A stretch of 64,000 nucleotides of DNA from positions 296,771-360,770 of the forward strand of contig CAYSQJ010000005.1 in NCBI GenBank assembly GCA_964433345.1, in the 5' to 3' direction. This stretch comes from Ga0077527 sp964433345. Lineage in GTDB: Bacteria; Pseudomonadota; Gammaproteobacteria; Burkholderiales; SG8-41. The position numbers and the translations under genes are program-made. Below the pieces are notes generated by a model that searched no databases, had not been told where the DNA came from, and was given only the letters and a program-made list of their open reading frames with translations. Below, piece after piece: positions 19,646 through 28,250 of the stretch (position 1 is the stretch's first letter; every line of letters starts with the position of its first letter).

Positions 19646-19721
19646 GCGGGAATAGCTCAGTTGGTAGAGCGCAACCTTGCCAAGGTTGAGGTCGGGAGTT
19701 CGAGACTCCTTTCCCGCTCCA
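19646..19721 (+). tRNA. tRNA-Gly (anticodon GCC)
   Basis: Acceptor stem GCGGGAA pairs with TTCCCGC, and TCCA ends the gene, so CCA is encoded. The anticodon stem CAACC/GGTTG encloses GCC at 19679-19681. The T arm contains GTTCGAGAC. It is the first of three tRNA genes. Confidence 0.97.
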
Positions 19722-19728
19722 GATACAC

Positions 19729-19770
19729 GGGGAAAACGGTTGAAACAGCATCCAGCCGTTTTCCCCTTTT
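19729..19770 (+). terminator. terminator-like hairpin between tRNA-Gly and tRNA-Cys
   Basis: An 11-base perfect stem, GGGGAAAACGG (19729-19739) with CCGTTTTCCCC (19756-19766), is followed by TTTT. It would reduce or stop read-through from tRNA-Gly into the other two tRNA genes, or act as a processing hairpin. Confidence 0.65.
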
Positions 19771-19779
19771 AGTTCCAGC

Positions 19780-19853
19780 GGCGGGGTGGCAGAGTGGTCA
19801 TGCAGCGGCCTGCAAAGCCGTGTACGCCGGTTCGATTCCGACCCCCGCCTCCA
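19780..19853 (+). tRNA. tRNA-Cys (anticodon GCA)
   Basis: Acceptor stem GGCGGGG pairs with CCCCGCC, with a TCCA end. The anticodon loop CTGCAAA places GCA at 19812-19814. The D loop is short, as is usual for tRNA-Cys. Confidence 0.96.
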
Positions 19854-19912
19854 GACATGCGGCATTTGCCGATTGCAGCGAGGCCCGGTCCCGGATTCGA
19901 GAAACTCTCACG

Positions 19913-19997
19913 GGGCGAGTGGTGAAATTGGTATACACAAGGGACTTAAAATCCCTCGGCGCAAGCCATGCCGGTTCAAGTCCGGCCTCGCCCACCA
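19913..19997 (+). tRNA. tRNA-Leu (anticodon TAA)
   Basis: Acceptor stem GGGCGAG pairs with CTCGCCC, and ACCA ends the gene. Anticodon stem AGGGA/TCCCT encloses loop CTTAAAA with TAA at 19947-19949. The long variable arm makes it a class II tRNA of 85 bases. Confidence 0.96.
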
Positions 19998-20042
19998 TCC
20001 CGCGTACTGTATTTGTATTTCCCGTCTCTTCCAGGCTGACAG

Positions 20043-20492
20043 ATGATCGTATTCGACCTCGGTTGTGACAACGCACACCGCTTCGAAGGCTGGTTTGCCT
20101 CGACTGCGGAGTTCGAGCGCCAGCAGCAAGGGCGGCTTCTGAGCTGCCCGCTTTGCGGCAGCACCAGCATCAACCGCCTGGTGACTGCCGCCCGGGTCAA
20201 CACCGGCCGTTCCGGGCGGATGTCGCAGGAGGCTGAAGCCCCGCATGATCCGCCGCAATACGCCAATTTCGACGCCGGACGCCTGCTCAAGCTGATCACT
20301 CATATCGTCGAGAATACCGAGGACGTCGGCAGCGCGTTTCCGGAAGAGGCGCGCAAGATCCATTACAAGGAGTCGCCGGAACGCCACATCCGCGGCTCCG
20401 CATCGGCGGATGAGGTTGACGCGCTGCGCGAGGAGGGCATCGAGGTCGTGGCCTTGCCGCTGCCGCCACACCTGGCGAACAAATCTCATTGA
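20043..20492 (+). CDS. DUF1178 family protein
   Basis: 149 residues. The N-terminus MIVFDLGCDNAHRFEGWFAS, with a later CPLCGSTS, gives a small zinc-ribbon-like pattern seen in the DUF1178 family. The C-terminal part is charged and helical (FPEEARKIHYKESPERHIRG). The biochemical role of the family is unknown to me. It lies just behind the tRNA cluster and ends before a 179-base gap that leads to the stress-protein gene. Confidence 0.8.
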   Translation: MIVFDLGCDNAHRFEGWFASTAEFERQQQGRLLSCPLCGSTSINRLVTAARVNTGRSGRMSQEAEAPHDPPQYANFDAGRLLKLITHIVENTEDVGSAFPEEARKIHYKESPERHIRGSASADEVDALREEGIEVVALPLPPHLANKSH

Positions 20493-20671
20493 GATTGGCG
20501 AGGCCGCTGCGGTAACCGGCGGATTCAAAGGCCCCTATCCGGGCGCCGCCCGCCGGCTTCCGGCACGCGTGCCTTGACGGGAATCAAGGGTGCCTGCTTC
20601 ACGCGTGCTATCCTGAAAAGCGCGGAGGAACCATCAAAACTCCGCCGACTCGATAATAGAGGAGGAACGGC

Positions 20672-21118
20672 ATGTACAAGCATCTCTTGTTGCCGACGGA
20701 TGGGTCGACTCTGGCCGGCAAGGCGGTAGTCAAAGGGATTGCACTGGCCAAAGCGCTGGGTGCGCGGATCACGTTGCTCAGCGTGGTGCCCGAATTCCGC
20801 ATGGTTGCAGACGAGAGTTTCGTGACGCCAGGGAGTGCGCAACTGAAGGGGCGCTACGAAAGGGAGGCCACGGCGCGGGCCACGGGCATGCTGCGCAAGC
20901 TGCAGCAGAGGGCGGCCAAGGCCGGGGTCAAGGCCGACATCGTCGCAGTGACCGGCGATCTGCCGTACCGCCAGATCATTGCCACGGCGCGCAGCCGCAA
21001 GTGCGATGTTGTGGTCATGGCGTCCCACGGCCGCCGCGGCTTGACGGGTCTGCTGCTAGGCAGCGAAACCGTCAAGGTCCTGACCCACAGCAAAATCCCG
21101 GTACTCGTCGTGCGCTGA
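20672..21118 (+). CDS. universal stress protein (UspA family)
   Basis: 148 residues with the Usp fold: MYKHLLLPTDGSTLAGKAVV at the start and the ATP-binding pattern G-x2-G-x9-G-S/T near the end (VMASHGRRGLTGLLLGSETVKVL). That pattern suggests a nucleotide-binding Usp. A strong ribosome-binding site, GAGGAGG, precedes the ATG. In the 179-base upstream gap I see a loose extended -10 (TGCTATCCT, 20606-20614) but no firm promoter. It is followed 12 bases later by the cNMP/CBS gene. Confidence 0.92.
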   Translation: MYKHLLLPTDGSTLAGKAVVKGIALAKALGARITLLSVVPEFRMVADESFVTPGSAQLKGRYEREATARATGMLRKLQQRAAKAGVKADIVAVTGDLPYRQIIATARSRKCDVVVMASHGRRGLTGLLLGSETVKVLTHSKIPVLVVR

Positions 21119-21130
21119 ACCGGGCAGGCG

Positions 21131-23035
21131 GTGGAGCCTAATTCGTCCGGTAGCGCCAGCGGACCTGCCGCAGCCGCGCTGCGTTTCCTCCGCGAACACC
21201 TGCCATTTGCGCAAATGGAAGAGGCGGCGCTCGACTTCATCGTGCGCCACCTTGCCCTTGGTTATCACGCCGAGGGTGCGTTGATCCTTGACCCGTTCCA
21301 GGGCGTTCCTGAAAAGTTTTACATCATCCAGCGCGGCAGCGTTCAGGTCGTGCCATTTCCGGACATGCAACGCGGAAAGGCGCAGCCGCTGAACCTGGGG
21401 GCGGGCGAGTGCTTTTCGGTGGGCGCGCTGCTCGAGAAGAGGGCGGTCACCTCGCCGTACCGGGCGACGTCCGACACCTTCTGCTATGAGCTGCCTGCCG
21501 GGCACTTTCCGGAACTGCTTGAGCGCAGCCCCGTCTTCGCGGCGTTCGCGACGCGTTACCTTGCCAGCATGCTGCGTGAATCGCGACGGCTGATCCGCAT
21601 GGATTCCAACGGTGCGGGCGAACAGCAGGCGATGAGCCGGCCGCTGGCCACGCTCGTCGCGCGCGGCGCGGTGACCTGTCCGCCGCAGACACCCGTCGGT
21701 GATGTGCTGCGGACCATGCAGCAGCGCAAGATCGGCTCGATGCTGGTGGTCGATGATTCCGGGCGGCTGTGCGGCATCTTCACCCGCCATGACGTCCTGG
21801 ACCGGATTGCGCTTGCCAAATGCGATCTCGCGCGACCGGTTGCCGACGTGATGACCGCCGATCCGCTGACGCTGCCCGCCGAAGCCAGCGCATGGGAGGC
21901 CGCGCTGATGATTGCGAATCGCGGCATCCGCCATATTCCGGTGCATGATGGCGCAAGGATCATCGGTGTCGTCACCGAGCGCGATCTTTTTGCATTGCAG
22001 CGCGTCAGCGTTCGTGCCATTCATCGCACGGTGGCTGATGCGGTATCGGTGGACGGCTTGCGCCAGGCGGCCGATGACATCCGTCGCCTGGTGCGCAGTC
22101 TGCTCGGGCAGGGCGTGGCAGCCGAGCAGCTCACTCTGATCATCTCCACACTCAATGATGCGCTCACCCGACGCATACTTGAGATCGAGGCAGGGCATTT
22201 CGATCTCCCGGGCATCCGCTGGTGCTGGCTGGCTTTCGGGAGCGAAGGCCGTTACGAGCAGACGATCAGCACGGACCAGGACAATGGAATCATTTTCGAG
22301 GGCGACGCCCCCCCCGATGTCCTGCGGCAGCGCTTGCTGCCGTTTGCGCAGGCGGTCAACCGCGGTCTCGATGCCTGCGGATTTCCGCTGTGCAAGGGCA
22401 ATATCATGGCCGGAAACCCGCAGTGGTGCCTGAGCCTGGACGAATGGCGCAGCCAGTTCGGGCGCTGGGTCGCGGATACGGATCCGCAGGCATTGCTCCA
22501 TGCCGTCATTTTTTTCGATTTCCGGTCCTTGCACGGGGAGGAAGGGCTGGCGCAGTCCTTGCGGGAGCACCTGCTGGATCTCGCACGGAACAACAGCCGT
22601 TTCCAGCGCCAACTGGCACAGTACGCCCTGGAGACGCCGCCGCCGCTGGGACTGATCAGCGATTTCGTGACCGAGGGCGAAGGGGATTTCCGCGGCACCA
22701 TCGATCTCAAGAAGTCCGGTGCGCGGCTGTTTGCCGATGCGGCGCGCGTTCTGGCGCTTGCTGCGGGCGTGGCGCATACCAGTACGGCGCAACGTCTGCG
22801 CCAGGCCGGGCCGGTGCTGAACATTCCGCCCGAAGAGATCGCAGCCATAGTCGAAGGATTCTTTTTCCTGCAGGGCCTGCGCCTGCGCGCGCAGATGAAC
22901 ACTGACGCTGATGCTGCCGGCGTCAATCGAGTGCGGCCGGACAGCCTCAACGAAGTCGACCGGCGCATCCTCAAGGAGAGCCTGCGCCAGGCGCGCAAGC
23001 TGCAAAGCAGGCTGGCGCTGGATTACCGGCTGTGA
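21131..23035 (+). CDS. cNMP-binding/CBS/DUF294 putative nucleotidyltransferase
   Basis: 634 residues from GTG. Domains in order: a cyclic-nucleotide-binding-like barrel (residues about 20-150, FYIIQRGSVQVVPF and GECFSVGALLEKRAVTSPYRA), a pair of CBS domains (about 175-300, IGSMLVVDDSGRLCGIFTRHDVL and GIRHIPVHDGARIIGVVTERDL), a DUF294 nucleotidyltransferase domain with GSEGRYEQTISTDQDNGIIF (GS and DxD-type acidic residues), and its C-terminal helical partner. The architecture suggests a nucleotide-sensing transferase, but the substrate is unknown. The next gene, a DnaQ-like exonuclease, starts ten bases later, and this pairing is common in proteobacteria. Confidence 0.85.
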   Translation: MEPNSSGSASGPAAAALRFLREHLPFAQMEEAALDFIVRHLALGYHAEGALILDPFQGVPEKFYIIQRGSVQVVPFPDMQRGKAQPLNLGAGECFSVGALLEKRAVTSPYRATSDTFCYELPAGHFPELLERSPVFAAFATRYLASMLRESRRLIRMDSNGAGEQQAMSRPLATLVARGAVTCPPQTPVGDVLRTMQQRKIGSMLVVDDSGRLCGIFTRHDVLDRIALAKCDLARPVADVMTADPLTLPAEASAWEAALMIANRGIRHIPVHDGARIIGVVTERDLFALQRVSVRAIHRTVADAVSVDGLRQAADDIRRLVRSLLGQGVAAEQLTLIISTLNDALTRRILEIEAGHFDLPGIRWCWLAFGSEGRYEQTISTDQDNGIIFEGDAPPDVLRQRLLPFAQAVNRGLDACGFPLCKGNIMAGNPQWCLSLDEWRSQFGRWVADTDPQALLHAVIFFDFRSLHGEEGLAQSLREHLLDLARNNSRFQRQLAQYALETPPPLGLISDFVTEGEGDFRGTIDLKKSGARLFADAARVLALAAGVAHTSTAQRLRQAGPVLNIPPEEIAAIVEGFFFLQGLRLRAQMNTDADAAGVNRVRPDSLNEVDRRILKESLRQARKLQSRLALDYRL

Positions 23036-23045
23036 AGGGCTTGCC

Positions 23046-23753
23046 GTGAACTGGCTGGGCCGCCTGTTCCGGCGTGCTCCGTCGCTGGACCCGGAGCAGC
23101 AGGAAATGCTCGCCGGCAGTCGTGCGCGGCAGGCCATAGCCGAATCAGCTCCGCTGGACGGGTTGCGCTGGGTCGTGGTGGATGTCGAGACCTCGGGGCT
23201 CGACCCCTTTGCCGACCGTCTGATTTCCATCGGCGCGGTAGAGATCGTGGCGGGCAGGATTCCGCTGGCCTCGGGCTTCGAGGTCCTGTTCCGCCAGCCC
23301 GAGGCCAGCGCACACGGCAATATCCTGGTTCATGGCATCGGTGGCACGGCGCAGTGCTCGGGTGTCGAGCCGGCAACAGCGATGCTGCGTTTTCTGGACT
23401 ACGTGGGGCCGGCGCCGCTGGTGGGCTTCCATGCCGATTTCGACCGCATCATGCTCGAACGGACAGCACGTGCCGTGATCGGCTGGGTTCCGGGCAATGT
23501 CTGGCTGGATCTCGCGAAGCTGGCACCGGCATTGCTGGGACGGAATGACGGGGAGCTGCCCCGCGGACTCGATGAATGGACTGCGCGGCTCGGCATTGTC
23601 AACGAGTCACGGCACAATGCGCTTGCCGATGCGCTGGCCACGGCACAGCTGCTGCAGGCCGTGCTTGCGCGTGCGCGGCAGGCCGGAGCCACGAGCCTGC
23701 AGAACCTGATCAGAATCGAAAAGGACAGGCGCTGGCTGGAGCGCGGGGGCTGA
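23046..23753 (+). CDS. DnaQ-like 3'-5' exonuclease (DEDDh)
   Basis: 235 residues from the GTG at 23046. The three exonuclease motifs are visible: VVDVETSGLD (ExoI, Asp and Glu), GFHADFDRIML (ExoII) and HNALADALATAQLL (ExoIII, His and Asp). It resembles the epsilon proofreading subunit but has its own N-terminal extension and is not the main dnaQ. It probably trims nucleic acid in tandem with the upstream nucleotidyltransferase gene, ten bases away. That partnership is inferred from gene order only. Confidence 0.85.
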   Translation: MNWLGRLFRRAPSLDPEQQEMLAGSRARQAIAESAPLDGLRWVVVDVETSGLDPFADRLISIGAVEIVAGRIPLASGFEVLFRQPEASAHGNILVHGIGGTAQCSGVEPATAMLRFLDYVGPAPLVGFHADFDRIMLERTARAVIGWVPGNVWLDLAKLAPALLGRNDGELPRGLDEWTARLGIVNESRHNALADALATAQLLQAVLARARQAGATSLQNLIRIEKDRRWLERGG

Positions 23754-23876
23754 AGCCTTATCCTCGCGGCGCAACCGGCAGGGAAAGTCCACCACGGTTG
23801 TATGGTGTAATCACGGAAAAAGAACGGCGGCGCCGCGGCGCGCGCCGCATGCCACGGTGTCCTGTTCACGGAAATC

Positions 23877-25964
23877 ATGAACGAACTTCAATCGCTGCTC
23901 AATCCGCGGTCGATCGCCATACTCGGCGCATCCGCCGATCTCAACAAGGTCAACGGCCGCACGCTGCGGTTTCTGCTGGAAAAGGGTTATCGCGGGAAGA
24001 TTTTTCCTGTCAATCCGAAATATGAATCCATTGCCGGCCTGCGTTGCTATCCGGATGTCCTGTCGTTGCCGGAGTCGCCGGACCTCGCAGTGGTCGCAGT
24101 TCCGGCGCCGCAAGTGTTGCCGGCACTGCGCGAACTGGCGGCACGTGGCGGCCGCAGTGCAGTGATATTCAGTTCCGGCTTTGCGGAAATGGGAGAGTCA
24201 GGGCGTGCGCTCGAGGCGCAACTGACCGGTATCGCGCAGCAAACGGGAATGCGGCTTTGCGGCCCGAACTGCCTGGGACTGATCAATGCCTTCGACAGGG
24301 TGGTCGCAACCTTTGGCCAGTTCGCCGAGAGTGATACGCCTGCTGGCCCCGTCGGCTTCGTGACGCAGTCCGGCGCTTTCGGCACCGCGATCGCGGCGCT
24401 GGCGCGGCGGCGTTCCCTCGGACTGGGGTATTTCATCAATACCGGTAACGAGTGCGACGTGGATTTCGTGCAGATGATGCGCGCCGTTCTCGATGATGAG
24501 CGGATCCGTGTCGGCGCCGGGTATCTCGAAGGCGTGCGCGACGGGCGCGGCCTGCATGCGCTGGCAGGGCAGGCCCTGGCGCTGGGCAAGCCGCTGGCGC
24601 TGACCAAGGTCGGGCGGACTGCAGCCGGCGCGCGGGCGGCTGCCTCGCATACGGGGGCGCTTGCCGGTACCGATGCGGTGTTCGACGGCGTGATTCGTGG
24701 GTTGGGGGTCACCCGCGCGAGGAATGAGGAGCACATGCTGGACATGGTCGAAGTGCTCGGCCGCTGCGCATTGCCGGAGGGAAGGGGCATCGGCATCGTC
24801 ACCCAGTCGGGCGGTGCCGGCGTACTGATGGCCGACCGCGCCGAGGAAACCGGGTTGCAGGTGGCGATGCTGTCCGCAGAGACTCGCGCGGCGCTGGCAG
24901 CGGTGATCCCGGGATTCGGCACCACCGGCAATCCGGTCGACGTCACAGGCCAGTTCGTTGCGGATCCCGATCTGCTGCTCAACAGCGTGCGCATAGTCAT
25001 GGATGACCCGGCGGTGCACGTGGGTGTCGTGTGGCTGCAGTTGATGGATGCTCATGTTGAGCGATTGGTAAAAATATTCAATAAAATCAATGAGATAGTA
25101 AAAAAACCTTGGGTTGTTTGTTGGGTGGCGGCGCCGGAGGAGGCGCTGCGGCAGCTGCGCGCCGCGGGCATTCCCGTGCTGCGCGGGGCCGAACCCGCGG
25201 TCGATGCCGTGGCAGCGCTGGTCCGCTACGCCGAGGCGCGCCGCCACTGGCTGGCGGACGCGCCGGCGCGTGCCGCGCTGCGATTGCCGCAGCCGGCATT
25301 GCCGGCGGCCAGCGGCGCCGTCGGCAGCCTCGAAGGCCAGGCCCTGCTGCAATCCTTCGGTGTCAGCACCGCCGCCGCGAAACTGGCAACTTCCGCCGAC
25401 GACGCGGTCGCTGCCGCCGAAACGCTGGGCTACCCGGTGGTGCTGAAAATCGAATCGCCGGACATCCTGCACAAGACCGAGGCGCAGGGCGTGGTGCTGA
25501 ACCTGCGGGATGCCGCCGCGGTGCGCGCGGCGTTTGCAAAGCTTCTTGCCAATGCCCGGGCGTACAAGGCCGATGCACGCATTGCCGGCGTGCTGGTGCA
25601 GGCAATGGCGCAGGGCGATGTCGAACTGGTGATCGGCCTCAAGCGCGATCCGAGCTTCGGGCCGGTGGTGATGGTGGGGCTGGGCGGGGTGCTGATCGAA
25701 GTATTCAAGGACGTGGTGTTCCGCGCCGCACCGGTGACGGAGGCCGGAGCGCTGCAGATGCTGGATGAACTGAAGAGCCGGGTGGTGCTCGACGGGGTGC
25801 GCGGCAAACCGCCGGTGGACCGGCAGGCGCTGGCGCGGATGATCAGCGCGGTGTCCTGTTTCGGGGCGGCTACAGGCCCGCGGCTGGCCGAACTCGACCT
25901 CAATCCGGTGCTCGCCGGACCGCAGGGTGTTACCGCCGTTGACTGGCTGATGGTCCTGGACTGA
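23877..25964 (+). CDS. acyl-CoA synthetase, NDP-forming (acetate--CoA ligase family)
   Basis: 695 residues. The CoA-binding domain comes first (LLNPRSIAILGASADLNKVNG), then succinyl-CoA-ligase-like domains (GPNCLGLINAF, FVTQSGAFGTAIAALA, and AASHTGALAGTDAVFDGV), and an ATP-grasp domain at the C-terminus (VVLKIESPDILHKTEAQGVV, RDPSFGPVVMVGLGG). It forms an acyl-CoA from a carboxylic acid with hydrolysis to ADP; the acid is unknown. Odd feature: residues 398-410 are encoded by AT-rich element R3, with codons AAA, ATA and AAT that are rare in the rest of the gene, yet the frame is intact. An MFS gene follows after four bases. Confidence 0.88.
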   Translation: MNELQSLLNPRSIAILGASADLNKVNGRTLRFLLEKGYRGKIFPVNPKYESIAGLRCYPDVLSLPESPDLAVVAVPAPQVLPALRELAARGGRSAVIFSSGFAEMGESGRALEAQLTGIAQQTGMRLCGPNCLGLINAFDRVVATFGQFAESDTPAGPVGFVTQSGAFGTAIAALARRRSLGLGYFINTGNECDVDFVQMMRAVLDDERIRVGAGYLEGVRDGRGLHALAGQALALGKPLALTKVGRTAAGARAAASHTGALAGTDAVFDGVIRGLGVTRARNEEHMLDMVEVLGRCALPEGRGIGIVTQSGGAGVLMADRAEETGLQVAMLSAETRAALAAVIPGFGTTGNPVDVTGQFVADPDLLLNSVRIVMDDPAVHVGVVWLQLMDAHVERLVKIFNKINEIVKKPWVVCWVAAPEEALRQLRAAGIPVLRGAEPAVDAVAALVRYAEARRHWLADAPARAALRLPQPALPAASGAVGSLEGQALLQSFGVSTAAAKLATSADDAVAAAETLGYPVVLKIESPDILHKTEAQGVVLNLRDAAAVRAAFAKLLANARAYKADARIAGVLVQAMAQGDVELVIGLKRDPSFGPVVMVGLGGVLIEVFKDVVFRAAPVTEAGALQMLDELKSRVVLDGVRGKPPVDRQALARMISAVSCFGAATGPRLAELDLNPVLAGPQGVTAVDWLMVLD
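25069..25106 (+). repeat. AT-rich element R3 inside the acyl-CoA synthetase gene
   Basis: Lies in frame within a coding region. AATCAATGAGATA (25085-25097) fits the IHF core with one mismatch (ATA for TTR). Bases 25070-25091 are identical over 22 positions to R6 read on its minus strand (54275-54296). It encodes VKIFNKINEIVKK. Confidence 0.6.
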
Positions 25965-25968
25965 GGCA

Positions 25969-27225
25969 ATGAGCGACGCTTTGCGGGTGTCGGCACTGGC
26001 GCCGTTCCGGGTCCGCAGCTTCCGTTTCCAGTGGCCGGCTGATCTCGCCACGTCCTGGGCCTTCGAGATGGAGATGCTGATTCTCGGCTGGTACGTGCTG
26101 GTCGAGACGAAGTCGGTACTGATGCTGACGATTTTCGCGTCCCTGCAATACATCGGCACACTGCTGTCGCCGATGTTCGGGGTAATGGGGGACCGCGTCG
26201 GCCACCGCAACGTGCTGTGCGCTATGCGCGCGTTCTACGCGGTGCTGGCTTCGTTGCTGATGACCCTCGCCTTCCTCGACGCGGTGACGCCTGCCGTGGT
26301 CCTGGTGATTGCCGCACTGCTCGGCCTGGTGCGTCCTTCCGATATCGGCATGCGCACTGCCCTGGTCGGGGAAAGCATGCCGCCGGCGCAGCTGATGGGA
26401 GCGATGAGTATCCAGCGCACCACCCAGGATTCGGCACGGATTGCCGGGGCGCTGAGCGGCGCCGGGCTGGTGGCGGTGCTGGGCATGGCCACGGCCTATG
26501 CCGCAGTCGTCGCTTTTTACACGATCAGCCTGGTGCTGACCTGGCTGGCCGGCAGCGGAGAAAGGAAAACGCCTCCGCCACCCCCTGCCAGGCCGGTCAC
26601 CTCTCCCTGGCGCGAATTGCGCGAGGGAGCAGCCTATGTCTGGCGAGCGCCGCAGCTGCGGGCGACGATGCTGTTTGCCTTCCTGCTGAACCTGACGGCA
26701 TTCCCGCTGTTCAACGGTTTGATGCCCTATGTGGCCAAGGAGGTCTATGGTGCCGACCAGACCACGCTTGGTACCATGGTTGCCGCGGCTGCCAGCGGTG
26801 CTCTTGCGGGATCACTGATCATGACCCGCTTCGGCGCCTTGTTCCGGCCGGCGAGGGCGATGCTCGGCTTCGGTGCGGCATGGCTTGCCGCTCTGCTGGT
26901 GTTTGCGCAAACCACCCATCCGGCCGCGGGCATTCCGGTACTGGTCCTCGGCGGCATGATGCAGACCATGGGGCTGATTCCGATCAATGCCTTGCTTCTG
27001 CGCAGCTCGGACGAGCGTTACCGGGGGCGCATCATGGGCATCCGGATGATGGCGATCTACGGCAATCTGCCTGGCCTGCTGCTCGCCGGCCCCCTGATAG
27101 CCGCCTGGGGCTATTCCGTGACAGCAAGCCTGTACTGCCTGTTCGGCATCGCAGTCATCGCGCTGATCGGCTGGGTGTGGCGCAGGGATTTGTGGCAAAG
27201 GGGATCAGAAGCCAACCGGCGCTGA
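25969..27225 (+). CDS. MFS transporter (MFS_3/EntS-like)
   Basis: 418 residues with about 10-12 hydrophobic helices. The first loop has the MFS signature form (GVMGDRVGHRNVLCAMRAFY). A second-half proline- and charge-rich central loop (GERKTPPPPPARPVTSPWREL) divides the two halves. The sequence is closest in style to the EntS/MFS_3 efflux group, but the substrate is unknown. It starts four bases after the acyl-CoA synthetase stop, so it is probably co-transcribed, and a transported organic acid or its product is a reasonable guess. Confidence 0.85.
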   Translation: MSDALRVSALAPFRVRSFRFQWPADLATSWAFEMEMLILGWYVLVETKSVLMLTIFASLQYIGTLLSPMFGVMGDRVGHRNVLCAMRAFYAVLASLLMTLAFLDAVTPAVVLVIAALLGLVRPSDIGMRTALVGESMPPAQLMGAMSIQRTTQDSARIAGALSGAGLVAVLGMATAYAAVVAFYTISLVLTWLAGSGERKTPPPPPARPVTSPWRELREGAAYVWRAPQLRATMLFAFLLNLTAFPLFNGLMPYVAKEVYGADQTTLGTMVAAAASGALAGSLIMTRFGALFRPARAMLGFGAAWLAALLVFAQTTHPAAGIPVLVLGGMMQTMGLIPINALLLRSSDERYRGRIMGIRMMAIYGNLPGLLLAGPLIAAWGYSVTASLYCLFGIAVIALIGWVWRRDLWQRGSEANRR

Positions 27226-27276
27226 CGTCCGGCATTTCCGGCGTTATCATGATGAAAACAACGAGGAGGGGGGAAC

Positions 27277-28242
27277 ATGAACATCAAATGGTGCGTGACA
27301 GTCCTGCCGCTGGTCCTGGTACTGCAACCGGCGCATGCGCAGACCGGAAAATATCCGGACCGGCCGATCCGCCTGGTTGCACCGTTTCCGCCGGGCGGAA
27401 CGGTCGACGTCGTGGCAAGGCTGGTCGGTCCGCTGGCCACCAAGCTGCTCGGCCAGCAGGTGGTCATCGAAAATCGCGTCGGCGCCTCGGGCATCATCGG
27501 CACCGGGTATGTCGCGCAGTCCAAGCCCGACGGCTATACCCTGCTGATCAACACCACCCCCCTGGTCACCAACACGCTGATGTACAGCAAGATTTCGTAC
27601 AATGTGCTGAGGGATTTCGAGCCGGTTTCCAACATTGCTTCCACGCCGTCCTTTGTCAGCGTGCATCCTTCGGTCCCTGCGCGATCGGTGAAGGAGCTGA
27701 TCAATCTGGCCCGGTCCCGTCCGGGCATGCTGAATTACGGCGGTGCGGGCACCGGCACCAATCCCCATATCGCCGGTGAGTTGTTCAATTTCCTTGCCAA
27801 GACCGAAATCGCCGTGGTGCAGTACAAGGGCGGCGGTCCGGCGCTGACGGCGGCGCTGAGCGGGGAGGTGGGCGTGTCCTTCTCCGGGGTTGCCGGTGCA
27901 ACAGGTTTCGTAAAAACGGGACGCCTGCGCGCGCTGGGTGTGACCAGCCTGAAGCCGGTGGCAGCGTTGCCCGGGGTGCCGACGATTGCCAGCGTGCTTC
28001 CCGGTTACGAGTTTGCCGCCTGGTTCGTGGTCGCCGCGCCCAAGGATACGCCGCGCGAAATCGTAGGCTTGCTCAACCAGCACTTCAATACCGCGATCAG
28101 GTCGCCGGAACTGGCCAGCCGTTTTGCCGGCGAGGGCATCGATGCGATTGGCACCACGCCGGAACAGACTGCGGCACATCTCGAGAGCGAACTGAAGAAG
28201 TTCGAGAGGGTGATCCGCGAGCGCAGGATGAAGGCCGAATAA
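27277..28242 (+). CDS. tripartite tricarboxylate transporter receptor (Bug family)
   Basis: 321 residues. A signal peptide (MNIKWCVTVLPLVLVLQPAHA) is followed by YPDRPIRLVAPFPPGGTVDVVAR, the hallmark of Bug receptors, then LLINTTPLVTN and MLNYGGAGTGTNPHIAGELF. It binds a small carboxylate in the periplasm. No TctA/TctB membrane genes are nearby, as is common for this expanded family in Burkholderiales. A strong ribosome-binding site (GAGGAGGGGGG) precedes the ATG. It may belong to the same operon as the synthetase and MFS genes. Confidence 0.93.
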   Translation: MNIKWCVTVLPLVLVLQPAHAQTGKYPDRPIRLVAPFPPGGTVDVVARLVGPLATKLLGQQVVIENRVGASGIIGTGYVAQSKPDGYTLLINTTPLVTNTLMYSKISYNVLRDFEPVSNIASTPSFVSVHPSVPARSVKELINLARSRPGMLNYGGAGTGTNPHIAGELFNFLAKTEIAVVQYKGGGPALTAALSGEVGVSFSGVAGATGFVKTGRLRALGVTSLKPVAALPGVPTIASVLPGYEFAAWFVVAAPKDTPREIVGLLNQHFNTAIRSPELASRFAGEGIDAIGTTPEQTAAHLESELKKFERVIRERRMKAE

Positions 28243-28250
28243 GCCTCTGT

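Noticed and set aside
19554..19865. Minus-strand open frame across tRNA-Gly and tRNA-Cys
   Set aside because: It reads antisense through two certain tRNA genes and has no protein features.
21056..23320. Minus-strand open frame of 754 codons
   Set aside because: Antisense shadow of the cNMP/CBS/DUF294 gene, with a histidine- and arginine-rich product typical of shadow frames.
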